Source: Rhizobium sp. R634
GTDB lineage: Bacteria; Pseudomonadota; Alphaproteobacteria; Rhizobiales; Rhizobiaceae
Direction: 5' to 3'
DNA length: 64,000 nucleotides
Assembly: GCF_002211305.1 (NCBI RefSeq)
Contig: NZ_LOKW01000029.1
Coordinates: forward strand, 1 to 64,000
Both the position numbers and the translations under genes were made by a program. Below the pieces are notes generated by a model that worked only from the letters and a program-made list of their open reading frames with translations, made no database searches and was not told the origin of the DNA. Shown here piece after piece: positions 18,080 through 27,262 of the stretch (positions are counted from its first letter, which is position 1; each line of letters starts with the position of its first letter).

Positions 18080-18964
18080 TCAATATTGCACGCGGCGTTC
18101 GATGAAGCGGAACTGGATCGCGGTCAGAGCAATCACGATGATCATCAGTATGACCGATTGTGCCGCCGAGGAGCCCAGGTTGAGGCCGATGAAGCCGTCG
18201 AAGTAAACCTTGTAGACGAGAATTTCCGTGGCCCGCGCCGGTCCGCCCTGCGTCGTCGCATGAACGATGCCGAAGGTATCGAACATCGCGTAAACGATGT
18301 TGATGACGACCAGATAGAAGGTGGTCGGCGAGATCAGCGGGAAGACGATCGTCCAGAAACGCTTTACCGGCCCGGCGCCATCGATGGCGCCGGCTTCCTG
18401 AAGCGAGCGCGGCACGGATTGCAGCGCGGCCAGGAAGAACAGAAAGTTATAGGAAATCTGTTTCCAGGTGGCGGCGATGACGATCAGGACCATCGCATCA
18501 TTCGGATTGACAAGATGGTTCCAGCTGACCCCCAGGCTGCGCAGCATATAGGCGACGATGCCGATCGAGGGGTTGAACATGAACCACCAGAGTATGCCGG
18601 CGATCGCAGGCGCGACGGCGTAAGGCCAGATCAGCAAGGTCGAATAGAGGCGGGACGTGCGCAGCACGCGCATGGCCGCGGCGGCCAGAATGAGGGCGAT
18701 CGCGGTGGACAAGACCGTCACCAGAACGGCAAAGACCAGCGTATGGCCAAAGGCGTCCATATAGAGCGGATCGGCAAACAGCCGGCGATAATTTTGGAAC
18801 CACACGAAGTTCGTTTTGAAACCGAAGGCATCCTGGCGAAGGAATGATTGCCAGAAGGCGGTTGCGGCTGGCCAGAGAAAGAAGACGACGGTGATCAGGA
18901 TCTGGGGAGCAATAAGCAGATAAGGCAAGACCTTATTGGGAAAGACGGTCCGTTTGGTTTGCAT
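18080..18964 (-). CDS. ugpA: sn-Glycerol-3-phosphate ABC transporter permease
   Basis: 294 residues with six predicted membrane helices. The N-terminal helix is [19 protein letters not shown], typical of UgpA/MalF-type permeases. The EAA loop is [20 protein letters not shown] near residue 190. [15 protein letters not shown] before the last helix is characteristic of this permease family. Partner of UgpE in the membrane channel. It starts 66 bases after ugpB. Confidence 0.9.
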   Translation of the reverse strand: MQTKRTVFPNKVLPYLLIAPQILITVVFFLWPAATAFWQSFLRQDAFGFKTNFVWFQNYRRLFADPLYMDAFGHTLVFAVLVTVLSTAIALILAAAAMRVLRTSRLYSTLLIWPYAVAPAIAGILWWFMFNPSIGIVAYMLRSLGVSWNHLVNPNDAMVLIVIAATWKQISYNFLFFLAALQSVPRSLQEAGAIDGAGPVKRFWTIVFPLISPTTFYLVVINIVYAMFDTFGIVHATTQGGPARATEILVYKVYFDGFIGLNLGSSAAQSVILMIIVIALTAIQFRFIERRVQY

Positions 18965-19030
18965 GGGCCCTCACTGACTGATGGAGCGGCAGGGGCCGGC
19001 GCGGCCGGCCCCTGCCCTGCAATCGAGCCC

Positions 19031-20353
19031 TTAGTTGGCGGATTCGAAATCGCGAAGCTGCTCGTTGCCGCGCGCGACAACGGAATCGATCGCTTCCTTC
19101 GCGGTCTTCTTGCCGCCCAGCAGCGCCGCGAATTCATCGTCGATGATGCCGCGGACCTGCACGTAATTGCCGAACCGGATACCCTTGGAATTTTCGGTCG
19201 GCGTGACCCGCGTCAGCTGCTTGATGCCGACATCCGCGCCGGGATTCTTGTCATAATATCCCTGCTCCTGGCTCAGCTTGTAGGCAGCCTCGGTGATCGG
19301 CAGATAGCCCGAGAATTGATGCCAGTCGGCCTGAACTTCCGGCTTCTGAAGATAGGTGAAGAACTTTGCCACACCCTTATATTCTTCTTCCGGGCGGCCC
19401 TTCAGCGTCCATAGCGTGGCGCCGCCGATGATCGAATTGAGCGGCTGCGCGATGACGTCGTCATAATAGGGAAGCGGCGCAAAGCCGACCTTGAAATTCT
19501 TGGCGTTGTTGATGACGCCAGCCCGGCCGGCCGACGAGTTCATATACATCGCGCATTCCTGCGAATAGAACATCGGAGGGGCGTTATCGCCGCCGACAGG
19601 TCCGCCGAATTTGAAGAGCCCTTCATCCTGCCACTTCTTCAGGTTCCCCCAATGGCGGACCGTCAGATCGTTGTTGAAGGTGAATTCCGCATCCAGCCCG
19701 CCGAAACCGTTCGCCTTGGTTGAGTAAGGCTTGTCGTGCAGGGCATTGAGATTTTCGGTCTGAATCCATGAAATCCAGGCGCTTGTAAACCCGCATTTTG
19801 CGGCGCCCGACTTCATGATCGTGCGCGAAAAGGCTTCCACATCCGCCCAGGTTTTCGGCGGCGTCTCCGGATCAAGCCCGGCCTTCTTGAACACGTCCTT
19901 GTTGTAATACAGGATCGGCGTGGAGGAGTTGAACGGCAGGGACAAGACATTGCCGCTGGTGTCGGAATAATAACCCACGACCGGCGCAATGAAATTGTTC
20001 TGGTCCCAAGGCTCGCCTTCGTCCTTCATCAGCTGGTACACCGGATAAATGGCGCCCTGGGCCGCCATCATGGTGCCGGTACCGACTTCGTAGACCTGCA
20101 CGATGGCGGGCTGCTGGTTGGCGCGGAACGCAGCGATGGCGCCCGTCAGCGTCTCATCGTAAGTGCCTTTGAAAACCGGCACGATTTCATAATCGGACTG
20201 AGACGCGTTGAAGCCCTTGGCGATTTGCTCGAGCTTCGCGCCGTTCTCGCCCCCCATTGCATGCCACCACTGGATCTTCGTGGCGGCCATCGCCGGAACG
20301 GACAAGGACAGGCTGGTCAATCCTGCGGACAGGAAAAAAGCGATCTTATTCAT
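19031..20353 (-). CDS. ugpB: sn-Glycerol-3-phosphate-binding periplasmic protein
   Basis: 440 residues from the ATG at 20353, with GGGAG about 6 bases upstream; an in-frame ATG 12 bases earlier lacks this. The signal peptide is MNKIAFFLSAGLTSLSLSVPAMAA. The mature start TKIQWWHAMGGENG and later YNKDVFKKAGLDPETPPKTW, CGFTSAWISWIQTENLNALH and SIIGGATLWTLKGR are strongly UgpB-like. It binds glycerol 3-phosphate or glycerophosphocholine-like diesters in the periplasm and delivers them to UgpAE. First gene of a seven-gene unit reaching to the HAD phosphatase at 13753. Confidence 0.93.
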   Translation of the reverse strand: MNKIAFFLSAGLTSLSLSVPAMAATKIQWWHAMGGENGAKLEQIAKGFNASQSDYEIVPVFKGTYDETLTGAIAAFRANQQPAIVQVYEVGTGTMMAAQGAIYPVYQLMKDEGEPWDQNNFIAPVVGYYSDTSGNVLSLPFNSSTPILYYNKDVFKKAGLDPETPPKTWADVEAFSRTIMKSGAAKCGFTSAWISWIQTENLNALHDKPYSTKANGFGGLDAEFTFNNDLTVRHWGNLKKWQDEGLFKFGGPVGGDNAPPMFYSQECAMYMNSSAGRAGVINNAKNFKVGFAPLPYYDDVIAQPLNSIIGGATLWTLKGRPEEEYKGVAKFFTYLQKPEVQADWHQFSGYLPITEAAYKLSQEQGYYDKNPGADVGIKQLTRVTPTENSKGIRFGNYVQVRGIIDDEFAALLGGKKTAKEAIDSVVARGNEQLRDFESAN

Positions 20354-20440
20354 GGTCACTCCCACTTTCTCTCGGTCCGCAGCCTCCCGCTCCAGACGCG
20401 CGGCAATGGTAGCAGCCGAGTTTCACTTTGCAACAACGGA

Positions 20441-20456
20441 ATGTTCAAATGAACAT
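20441..20456. promoter_or_regulatory. Candidate DeoR/GlpR-type operator 1 upstream of ugpB
   Basis: The sequence ATGTTCAAATGAACAT has 7-base arms (ATGTTCA / TGAACAT) around a 2-base centre, 88 bases before the ugpB start. The arms recall the ATGTTCG/CGAACAT halves of GlpR operators, although the spacer is shorter. A DeoR-family repressor is encoded in the same operon. Binding is inferred. Confidence 0.5.
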
Positions 20457-20555
20457 ATGGAACGCTCGTGTACTGCGCCCGGAGCGGCTGCTCGGCGTCA
20501 CAGCAGGATCGGCATATTCGGATTTCGCCATCAGCCGCTCAAGTGCTTCGATACA

Positions 20556-20571
20556 ATGTTCAAATGAAAGT
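20556..20571. promoter_or_regulatory. Candidate DeoR/GlpR-type operator 2 upstream of ugpB
   Basis: ATGTTCAAATGAAAGT repeats the first 13 bases of the site at 20441 exactly, 115 bases further upstream (about 11 helical turns). It keeps one good half and a weaker second half. A pair at such spacing could allow DNA looping. The rest of the 20354-20678 gap has no gene. Confidence 0.4.
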
Positions 20572-20678
20572 CTTGTGTCAGTCGAGCGCGGAAATGCGCT
20601 TATCTGTCTGACGCAGAAATTGCACAGTGGAAGCCTGTCCGGGCGAAGCGGCAGGTTCACCCTGCCGCCCTACCCTCT

Positions 20679-21500
20679 CTACGATCGGGACCCGTCGCCG
20701 CCATTTCGATAATGGATCTCCAACAGTTCCGAATAGGCCGAAGCGTTACTCGCCAGGACAGGCTGCCCCTTCAGCAGATCTTCCCCCTCTGTCGAAAAGG
20801 GCAGATACTCGCCTCCGGCCTCCTTGACCAGGCAGAAGCCCGCCATGCAGTCCCAGGCCCGCATATGCGGCTCGTAATAGCCGACTAGGCGGCCCGCAGC
20901 CACATAGGCGAGCATCAGCGCGCCCGAACCGTTGCGAATGAAGTTGCCGCCGCCGGCAAGCAGTGCCGTTATGATGGAGCCGACACGCTCTGGTGACACA
21001 TAGCTATTGCAGCCGATGCCCGTCATCGCGTTCTGTATCGTGCGGGACGGATCGAGCCCGAGCATCGTCCCGTTGAGGCTTGCGCCGCGGCCCTGAGCGG
21101 CAGCATATAGCTCATCGGCGCAGGGCACCTTGATCACGCCGATCACGGGGATGCCGCCATGCACGACAGCGATCGAAACGCACCAGGTCGGCATGCCGTT
21201 GACGAAGGGCGAGGTTCCGTCGATCGGATCGACGATCCAGGTAAAGCCCGAACTTCCCTCCTGATGGCCGAACTCCTCTCCGAGGAAGCCGTCCTCGGGA
21301 ATTGCCGCGGCAACCCGCTCGCGCAAGAAGGTCTCGACGTTGCGGTCCGCAATCGACACGACATCCTGGAGGTCGCGCTTCGTCTCGATCACGAGGCTCT
21401 CGCGCTTGTTGAAATAATCGAGCGCAAGCGCGCCGGCTTCCTCGGCAAGGGATTTTGCCAAACTGAAGCGCCGCTCGAGATCCGTGTCACGCACAGTCAT
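20679..21500 (-). CDS. Inositol-monophosphatase-family phosphatase
   Basis: 273 residues from the ATG at 21500, with AAAGGA 7 bases upstream. Metal-site motifs of the family: GFLGEEFG, then WIVDPIDGTSPFVNGMP, then MRAWDCMAGF near the C-terminus. The Mg2+-dependent, Li+-sensitive family includes inositol monophosphatase, fructose-1,6-bisphosphatase and 3'(2'),5'-bisphosphate nucleotidase. Last gene of the Afu-type transport operon, starting 30 bases after the ATPase gene. It could dephosphorylate an imported phosphorylated sugar or polyol. The exact substrate cannot be read from sequence. Confidence 0.85.
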   Translation of the reverse strand: MTVRDTDLERRFSLAKSLAEEAGALALDYFNKRESLVIETKRDLQDVVSIADRNVETFLRERVAAAIPEDGFLGEEFGHQEGSSGFTWIVDPIDGTSPFVNGMPTWCVSIAVVHGGIPVIGVIKVPCADELYAAAQGRGASLNGTMLGLDPSRTIQNAMTGIGCNSYVSPERVGSIITALLAGGGNFIRNGSGALMLAYVAAGRLVGYYEPHMRAWDCMAGFCLVKEAGGEYLPFSTEGEDLLKGQPVLASNASAYSELLEIHYRNGGDGSRS

Positions 21501-21530
21501 ATTTCTATCCTTTATTTGCATTCCAATAGT

Positions 21531-22592
21531 TCAGGCAGCGATCAGGGCAATGCCGCGGTTTTCGAAGCCGAGTGTGACATCGCTCGACGGCGGAAGGTTT
21601 CTTTCGACGGCATGGTCGATGATGAAGAGCGTCCCGACATCGGTTTCGATCTCATATTCGACATGCCCTCCGAGATAGGCGCTGTGGAGAACCCGCCCCG
21701 CCAGACCCTGCTGGCCGGGTGCCGCGATCGCGATCGAACCGGGCCTGACGGCCAGTTTCGCCATGCCGGGTTTTGCGCCCCGCCCCGGCAGGCGGTGGTT
21801 CACCCCCGCCACGCGGATGAGCGCCTCCGTACCTTCGATGCCGATCACCTCGCAAGGGATGACATTGGCTTCTCCCATGAAGTCGGCGATGAAGGACGAT
21901 GCCGGCGCTTCGTAAAGCTCGCGCGGCGTGCCGGATTGGGCGATCTCGCCATCCTTCATGACGATGATGCGGTCGGACACGGCCAGAGCCTCATCCTGAT
22001 CGTGCGTGACATAAACGGCCGTGAAGCCGAGCCGTTGCTGCAGCGCACGGATATCCGTACGCACCTTGCGGCGCAGGCGCGCATCGAGGTTGGAGAGCGG
22101 CTCGTCGAGCAGCAGCACCTGCGGCTCCAGCACCAGCGCGCGGGCGACGGCGACGCGCTGCTGCTGACCGCCGGAGAGTTCGGCGGGAAGGCGATGGCCC
22201 ATGCCGGCAAGGCCGACGAGCGCCAGCCCCTCTTCCGCTTTCTCGCGCGCCTCCTTGCGGCTGAGGCCGGAGGATTCCAGGCCATAGGCGACATTGTCGC
22301 GCGCATTCATATGCGGAAACAGCGCATAGGACTGGAAGACCATCGAAACATCGCGCTCATTGGCCGGCAGCATGGTGACGTCCTTGCCGCCAATGAGGAT
22401 CTTTCCAGCCGAGGGATGTTCGAGGCCGGCGAGCATGCGCAGCGTCGTCGTCTTGCCGCAGCCGGAGGGGCCGAGCAGGGTGACGAGCGTGCCGGGCTCG
22501 ATGGTGAGCGAGAGGTCCGGGATGGCCGTGAAGGCGCCAAAGGTCTTGCGCACATTTTGGAAGACGACGGAACCGGCTTTCTGGTTGATCAT
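21531..22592 (-). CDS. Afu/Fbp-type ABC importer ATP-binding protein
   Basis: 353 residues. GPSGCGKTTTLRMLAGLE (Walker A), MVFQSYALFPHM (Q-loop), ELSGGQQQRVAVARAL (signature) and [15 protein letters not shown] (Walker B/D-loop) are followed by a TOBE-type C-terminal domain (LAVRPGSIAIA). The family covers ferric-iron, polyamine, phosphonate and sugar-phosphate importers. Its start overlaps the permease stop by 4 bases. Common annotation would be iron(III) transport; the neighbouring phosphatase makes a phosphorylated organic substrate at least as likely. Confidence 0.88.
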   Translation of the reverse strand: MINQKAGSVVFQNVRKTFGAFTAIPDLSLTIEPGTLVTLLGPSGCGKTTTLRMLAGLEHPSAGKILIGGKDVTMLPANERDVSMVFQSYALFPHMNARDNVAYGLESSGLSRKEAREKAEEGLALVGLAGMGHRLPAELSGGQQQRVAVARALVLEPQVLLLDEPLSNLDARLRRKVRTDIRALQQRLGFTAVYVTHDQDEALAVSDRIIVMKDGEIAQSGTPRELYEAPASSFIADFMGEANVIPCEVIGIEGTEALIRVAGVNHRLPGRGAKPGMAKLAVRPGSIAIAAPGQQGLAGRVLHSAYLGGHVEYEIETDVGTLFIIDHAVERNLPPSSDVTLGFENRGIALIAA

Positions 22593-24811
22593 GCGATTTT
22601 CTCCTGACGAGAGGAAGCGGAGGTGGCGAGGCCGGCGACGCGGTTTTCACGGCGAAGGCGCCGCTCGCCGACGATGAGCTGGAGGCCGGCGATGACGATG
22701 AGCATCACGACGATCAGCATGGAGGAATAGGCGATCGCCACGCCGTATTCGCCATTCTCGACGAGGCCGACGATGTAGGAGGTCGCCATGTTGTATTCGG
22801 CGCTGACGAGGAAGATGACGGCGCTGATGGAAGTGATGGCGCGCACGAAGGAATAGACGAGCGCGGCGGTGATGGCGGGGCGCAAGAGCGGCAGAATGAC
22901 CTTGCGGATCGTGCGGAAGCTGTTGGCCCGGAGCGTCAGCGAGGCCTCGTCCAGGCTCTTGTCGAGCTGGCTCATCGCCGCAATGCCGCCGCGCACGCCG
23001 ACCGGCATGTTGCGGAAAACGAAGCAGGCGATCAGGATCAGCGCCGAGCCGGTCATTTCGAGCGGCGGCAGGTTGAAGGCCATGATATAGCTGACGCCGA
23101 TGACCGTGCCGGGAATGGCAAAGCTCATCATCAGGGCGAATTCGAAGGCATTCTTGCCGGCAAATTTCTGGCGCACGATGATGTAGGCGGTGAGCAGACC
23201 GACGGCGGCGGTCAGGGGGGCGGAGATCAGTGCGATCTCCATCGTTGTCCAGAACGAGTTCCAGGCGACGCCCGTCCAGGCAATCCCGTTTTCGAAGCTG
23301 ATCGAAAAGGCCTTGGCGTAGTGGTCGAGCGTCAGCGAATTATCCAGCCCCCAGGTCTTCACGAAGCCGCCGATCAGGATCATGCCGTAGATAACGAGCG
23401 TGAAGACGATCCACGGGATGACCAGCGCGTGGACGCCGATCGCCAGCCCGCGCGGCAGGGCGATATGCGATCCGCTATCGCCCTTGCCGGTGACGGTGGC
23501 AAAGTTCTTGCCCGACAGCCAGACGCGCTGGGCGAGGAAGGCCGAAAGCGTGAAGGCGAGCAGAACCATGGCGAGCACGGCGGCGCGCGAGGGGTCGTTC
23601 TGCGAACCGACGACGGCGAAGAAGATTTCCGTCGAGAGCACGCCATGGCTGCCGCCGAGCACCAGCGGATTGCCGAAATCGGCCATGCTTTCGATGAAGC
23701 CGATGAGGAAGGCGTTGGCCAGACCGGGCTTCATCAGCGGCAGCGACACCCGCCAGAACGTGCGCCAGCGGCCGGCGCGCAGCGTCGTGGACGCCTCCTC
23801 CATCGACGGGCTGACGCCCTCGACGACGCCGATCAGCACGAGGAAGGAGATCGGCGTGAAGGATAGAACCTGCGCGATCCAGATGCCGGTGAGGCCGTAA
23901 AGCCAGCGGCCGGGCTCGATGCCGAACAGGCTTGACAGGCCTTGAGTGACGACGCCGGCACGGCCGAAGAGCAATGTAAGCGCCAGGCCGATGACGAAGG
24001 GCGGCGTAATGATCGGCAGGATCGTCAGCAGTCGCAGCCCCTTCTTGAAGGGAAAGCGCGTGCGGGTGGCGACGAGCGCGAAGGCAAGGCCGAGCAGGGT
24101 CGAGCCGAGGCCGGTCATGATGGCGAGCCACAGCGTGCGCCAGGCGACACCGCAGCGACCGGCGCCGATCACGCAGTTGAGGCTCCAGATGCTCGGATCC
24201 TGAATATTGCGGATGAAGTTGGCCGCATTGAACGAACCGTCGAAATCCTGCACCGAACCGACGAACATGCTGCCGATCGGGTAGAAGACGAAGACCGCGA
24301 CAAGGAAGACGAGCAACGCAATCGCGCTGACCACGAAGGCATCTCCCTTCATGACGCCGCGCTCGGCAAGACCGAAGGCGAAGAGCAGCACGAAGATGAT
24401 GGCGGAGAGCACCGCGCCCGCCCCCATGGAGGGCTGGCCATTCGAAAGCGGGCCGAAGAGAGTGTCGCTGACCGTCCAAGTCCAGCCGGAAAAGCCGATG
24501 GCGAGGCCCTGAAGCGAGAGGAAGAGAACACCGATCGCGCCGGTCCAGGCCAGCACGGCGCTGCGGCGCATCGGGTCCGCCATGCCGCGGGCGGCGAGCG
24601 CCAGGAGGAGAAGCACGAACGCACCGGCAAGCCACAGCCGGCCATGCGCGAATATCTGCACGAGACCAGGAGCGGCCTCCGGGGAAAAGGGAAAACCGGC
24701 CAGCCAACCGAATCCGAAAAAGCCGTTCTCGATCCGATACCAGGGCAATAGGGTCAATGCGACCGCGCCCAGGGTCAGGACCATGTCCAGCCTGCGATTG
24801 CCATGTTTCAT
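22589..24811 (-). CDS. Afu/Fbp-type ABC importer fused permease
   Basis: 740 residues, about twice the length of a single permease: two permease halves fused, as in AfuB/FbpB. Each half has an EAA loop: MEEASTTLRAGRWRTFWRVS near 345 and LDEASLTLRANSFRTIRKVI near 625. Roughly 14-16 hydrophobic helices are visible. The first 150 residues form an additional set of four hydrophobic segments before the conserved domain. It lies 66 bases after the first binding-protein gene. Confidence 0.88.
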   Translation of the reverse strand: MKHGNRRLDMVLTLGAVALTLLPWYRIENGFFGFGWLAGFPFSPEAAPGLVQIFAHGRLWLAGAFVLLLLALAARGMADPMRRSAVLAWTGAIGVLFLSLQGLAIGFSGWTWTVSDTLFGPLSNGQPSMGAGAVLSAIIFVLLFAFGLAERGVMKGDAFVVSAIALLVFLVAVFVFYPIGSMFVGSVQDFDGSFNAANFIRNIQDPSIWSLNCVIGAGRCGVAWRTLWLAIMTGLGSTLLGLAFALVATRTRFPFKKGLRLLTILPIITPPFVIGLALTLLFGRAGVVTQGLSSLFGIEPGRWLYGLTGIWIAQVLSFTPISFLVLIGVVEGVSPSMEEASTTLRAGRWRTFWRVSLPLMKPGLANAFLIGFIESMADFGNPLVLGGSHGVLSTEIFFAVVGSQNDPSRAAVLAMVLLAFTLSAFLAQRVWLSGKNFATVTGKGDSGSHIALPRGLAIGVHALVIPWIVFTLVIYGMILIGGFVKTWGLDNSLTLDHYAKAFSISFENGIAWTGVAWNSFWTTMEIALISAPLTAAVGLLTAYIIVRQKFAGKNAFEFALMMSFAIPGTVIGVSYIMAFNLPPLEMTGSALILIACFVFRNMPVGVRGGIAAMSQLDKSLDEASLTLRANSFRTIRKVILPLLRPAITAALVYSFVRAITSISAVIFLVSAEYNMATSYIVGLVENGEYGVAIAYSSMLIVVMLIVIAGLQLIVGERRLRRENRVAGLATSASSRQEKIA

Positions 24812-24877
24812 GGCTGACCTCGCTGTCTTTGAGTTTAGGGAGCGGCGCCTGGGAGACAGGCGCCGCCGGTCAGGACA

Positions 24878-25906
24878 TCAGTTAGCGGCGGCGCCGATCT
24901 CGCGATCCCATCGTTCCAGCAGTTCCTTGCGCTTTGCCGGGTCGCCATAGGTCTTGAAGTCGTAGTCGATCAGCTTGATGTCCTCGAAGCGCGGCGCCTC
25001 CTTCGGGATGGTCGCACTCTTGTTGGAAGGCAGCTGGAAGGATTTGGCATCCTTCATGCGGGACTGGACCTCTGCCGTCAGCGCCCAGTCGTACCAGGTC
25101 TTCGCATTGTCGAGGTTGCGCGCGCCTTTGATGATGGACATGGAGCCGATCTCATAGCCGGTGCCTTCGCACGGCGTGATCGACTTGACCGGAAAGCCTT
25201 CCGCCGTCTGCGCCACCGCGTCGTGCACGAAGACGATGCCGAGCGCCGTCTCGCCGCGTGCAGCCGCCTTGACGGGGGCCGAGCCAGACTTGGTATATTG
25301 CGAGATGTTGCCGTTCAGCTTCTTCAGGTAGTCGAAGGCCTGGTCCTCGCCCATGATCTGCACGAGAGAGGCGAGCGCGGTGTAGGCCGTGCCGGAAGAA
25401 TTCGGGTTGGCGATCTGGATTTCGCCCTTCAATTCCGGCGCCAGAAGGTCGGCCCAGCAGACCGGCTCCTTGTAACCCTTGGTTTTGAAGATTTCCGTGT
25501 TGTAGCCCCAGCCGAGCGCGCCGGCATAGACGCCGACCGTCTTGTAGCCGGAGCTTTCAGCCTGCTTCTTCGCCCAGTCGTTGAGTTCATCGAGCTTCGG
25601 CGACTTATATTCCAGCGTCAGATTTTCCGACGCCGCCTGAAGATGGGGGTCGCCCGTGCCGGCCCACCAGATGTCGGTCTTCGGGTTGCGCGCCTCGGCG
25701 CGCACCTTGGCATAGGTCTCGCCGGACGAGAGGCGAACCATGTTCACCTTGATGTCGTTATGCGCCTTCTCGAAATCGCCCTTCATCTGCTCGCAGATGA
25801 CGACGTCTGCCGAGCAGATGAGATTCAATTCGCCAGCCGCCTGTGCGGGCAGCGCACCGAGCGCCGAGCCGGCGAAGAGCATGAGGGTAAGGGTCTTGAG
25901 TTTCAT
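24878..25906 (-). CDS. Afu/Fbp-type periplasmic binding protein (copy 1)
   Basis: 342 residues from the ATG at 25906, with AGGAGG about 7 bases upstream; the frame extends further back without a better start. Signal peptide MKLKTLTLMLFAGSALGALPAQAA. Family motifs: DIWWAGTGDPHLQAASENL, GVYAGALGWGYN, IANPNSSGTAYTALASLVQ, KSGSAPVKAAARGE, PCEGTGYEIGSMSIIKGARN. Four cysteines (two near the N-terminus, one in VCWADL, one in PCEGTG) match those of the adjacent paralogue, suggesting two disulfides. It feeds the fused permease. The ligand may be a phosphorylated sugar or a metal; sequence alone does not decide. Confidence 0.88.
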   Translation of the reverse strand: MKLKTLTLMLFAGSALGALPAQAAGELNLICSADVVICEQMKGDFEKAHNDIKVNMVRLSSGETYAKVRAEARNPKTDIWWAGTGDPHLQAASENLTLEYKSPKLDELNDWAKKQAESSGYKTVGVYAGALGWGYNTEIFKTKGYKEPVCWADLLAPELKGEIQIANPNSSGTAYTALASLVQIMGEDQAFDYLKKLNGNISQYTKSGSAPVKAAARGETALGIVFVHDAVAQTAEGFPVKSITPCEGTGYEIGSMSIIKGARNLDNAKTWYDWALTAEVQSRMKDAKSFQLPSNKSATIPKEAPRFEDIKLIDYDFKTYGDPAKRKELLERWDREIGAAAN

Positions 25907-26023
25907 CGGGCATCCTCCTGTTGCCTTGGTTGATTCTTCGCATGAACAGGACACAGCGGGGCCATCGGCTGCCCGCGGCGGCGCGTTCATGGTTTCGGAT
26001 TGCGTTTTGCTTAAAGGGCTCGA

Positions 26024-27046
26024 TCAGTTCGTTGCGGCGATTTCCGCATCGAACCTGTGGAGCAATCGGCTTCGTTCTTCCGGCGAGCCGAAGGTGGCGA
26101 AGTCATAATCCACCATCTTGATCATCGAAATATCAGGGGCTGCCAGCGGCAGGGTGGATTTCGCGTTGGATGGCACCTGGTTCTGGCCGGACGCTGCACC
26201 CGTACCCTGCCCTTCCGGGCTCAGCGCGAAATCGACGAAGCGCTTTGCTTCTTCGATGTTCTTGGCGCCTTTGACGATGCTCACGGCGCCGATCTCGTAG
26301 CCGGTTCCCTCGCAGGGGGCGACGATGACGAGAGGAGAGCCCGCTTGCTTCTGTGTGACGGCATCATGCATGAAGGAAATGCCGATCAGCGTTTCTCCGC
26401 GCGCCGCCGCCTTGATAGGCGCAGATCCCGATGGGGTGTAACGTTCGATATTGCGGTTGAGCGCAGCGAGATAACGGAAAGCCTCATCCTCGCCGAAGAG
26501 CTGCACCAGCGTCGCAAGCGTGGTGAAGGCTGTCCCGGACGAATTCGGATTGCCGCTCTGTATGCGGCCGCGATAGGCATTGTCCGTCAGATCCTTCCAG
26601 CAGCTCGGCGCCGGCAGCTTCAGCTCACGCAGCAGATCGGCATTGTAGGCAAAGCCGAGCGCCCCGGCATAGATGCCAGCCGAGCGGCCACCGGACATGG
26701 CGAAGAAGTTCTGTGCCCAGGGCAGCATGTCGCGCTCATGGGCCGGCTGGTAAGGTTCGAGAAGATTTTCGGAACCGGCCTGCAGATGCGTGTCGCCCGT
26801 GCCGCCCCACCAGACGTCGACGGCAGGTGCCGCTTTCTCCGCACGGATCTGATTGAGGATATCGCCGGTGCTCTTGCGGGTCATCGAGATTTCGAGGCCG
26901 GTCTTCGCCTCATACGCCGTCTTCATCGCGGCGCACCACATCTCGTCCACACCGCACAGAACGGTGAGTGACGGGGCAGCTGCGCCGGTACCGGCGCCCG
27001 CCAGCCACAAAGCCGCCATCGCGCTGAAAGCCATGATGCCTCTCAC
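26024..27046 (-). CDS. Afu/Fbp-type periplasmic binding protein (copy 2)
   Basis: 340 residues from a GTG at 27046 (GGGAGG 8 bases upstream), giving a signal peptide MRGIMAFSAMAALWLAGAGTGAAA. It is a paralogue of the next gene: DVWWGGTGDTHLQAGSENL, GIYAGALGFAYN, GNPNSSGTAFTTLATLVQLFG, PSGSAPIKAAARGE, PCEGTGYEIGAVSIVKGAKN, with the same four cysteines. First gene of the operon, 117 bases before copy 1, with only one permease and one ATPase to share. It may bind a different ligand or serve as a receptor for the divergent histidine kinase; both ideas are inference. Confidence 0.87.
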   Translation of the reverse strand: MRGIMAFSAMAALWLAGAGTGAAAPSLTVLCGVDEMWCAAMKTAYEAKTGLEISMTRKSTGDILNQIRAEKAAPAVDVWWGGTGDTHLQAGSENLLEPYQPAHERDMLPWAQNFFAMSGGRSAGIYAGALGFAYNADLLRELKLPAPSCWKDLTDNAYRGRIQSGNPNSSGTAFTTLATLVQLFGEDEAFRYLAALNRNIERYTPSGSAPIKAAARGETLIGISFMHDAVTQKQAGSPLVIVAPCEGTGYEIGAVSIVKGAKNIEEAKRFVDFALSPEGQGTGAASGQNQVPSNAKSTLPLAAPDISMIKMVDYDFATFGSPEERSRLLHRFDAEIAATN

Positions 27047-27166
27047 GATTTCCTCCCATTGGACCTTGCGTCCCAATCTCCGCAGTCAGGATGTCAGATC
27101 TGCCGCCTAGCGCAACCTGAGAATGGTTACGGTTCTTACAGCCGGAGCGGAATCGTCATCGCGAAA

Positions 27167-27193
27167 ATGACAAAAGTTACAAATGTGACAAAG
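27167..27193. promoter_or_regulatory. Three tandem 9-base repeats between transport operon and two-component genes
   Basis: ATGACAAAA, GTTACAAAT and GTGACAAAG lie head to tail (consensus RTKACAAAD) in the 216-base divergent intergenic region. TGACAAA recurs 18 bases apart. OmpR-type regulators commonly bind such direct repeats, and one is encoded immediately downstream. Candidate site for joint control of the transporter and autoregulation. Confidence 0.45.
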
Positions 27194-27262
27194 GCGCATA
27201 ACACGAGCCCGCTTTGAAGATCGTGACGGCCCTGCCTATAATGGATGCGGGAGGACGTGCAT

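Noticed and set aside
20679-27046. Calling the importer an iron(III) transport system
   Set aside because: The family label alone is not enough; no iron-ligand tyrosine pair could be confirmed by eye and the neighbouring phosphatase argues for a phosphorylated substrate. Left open.
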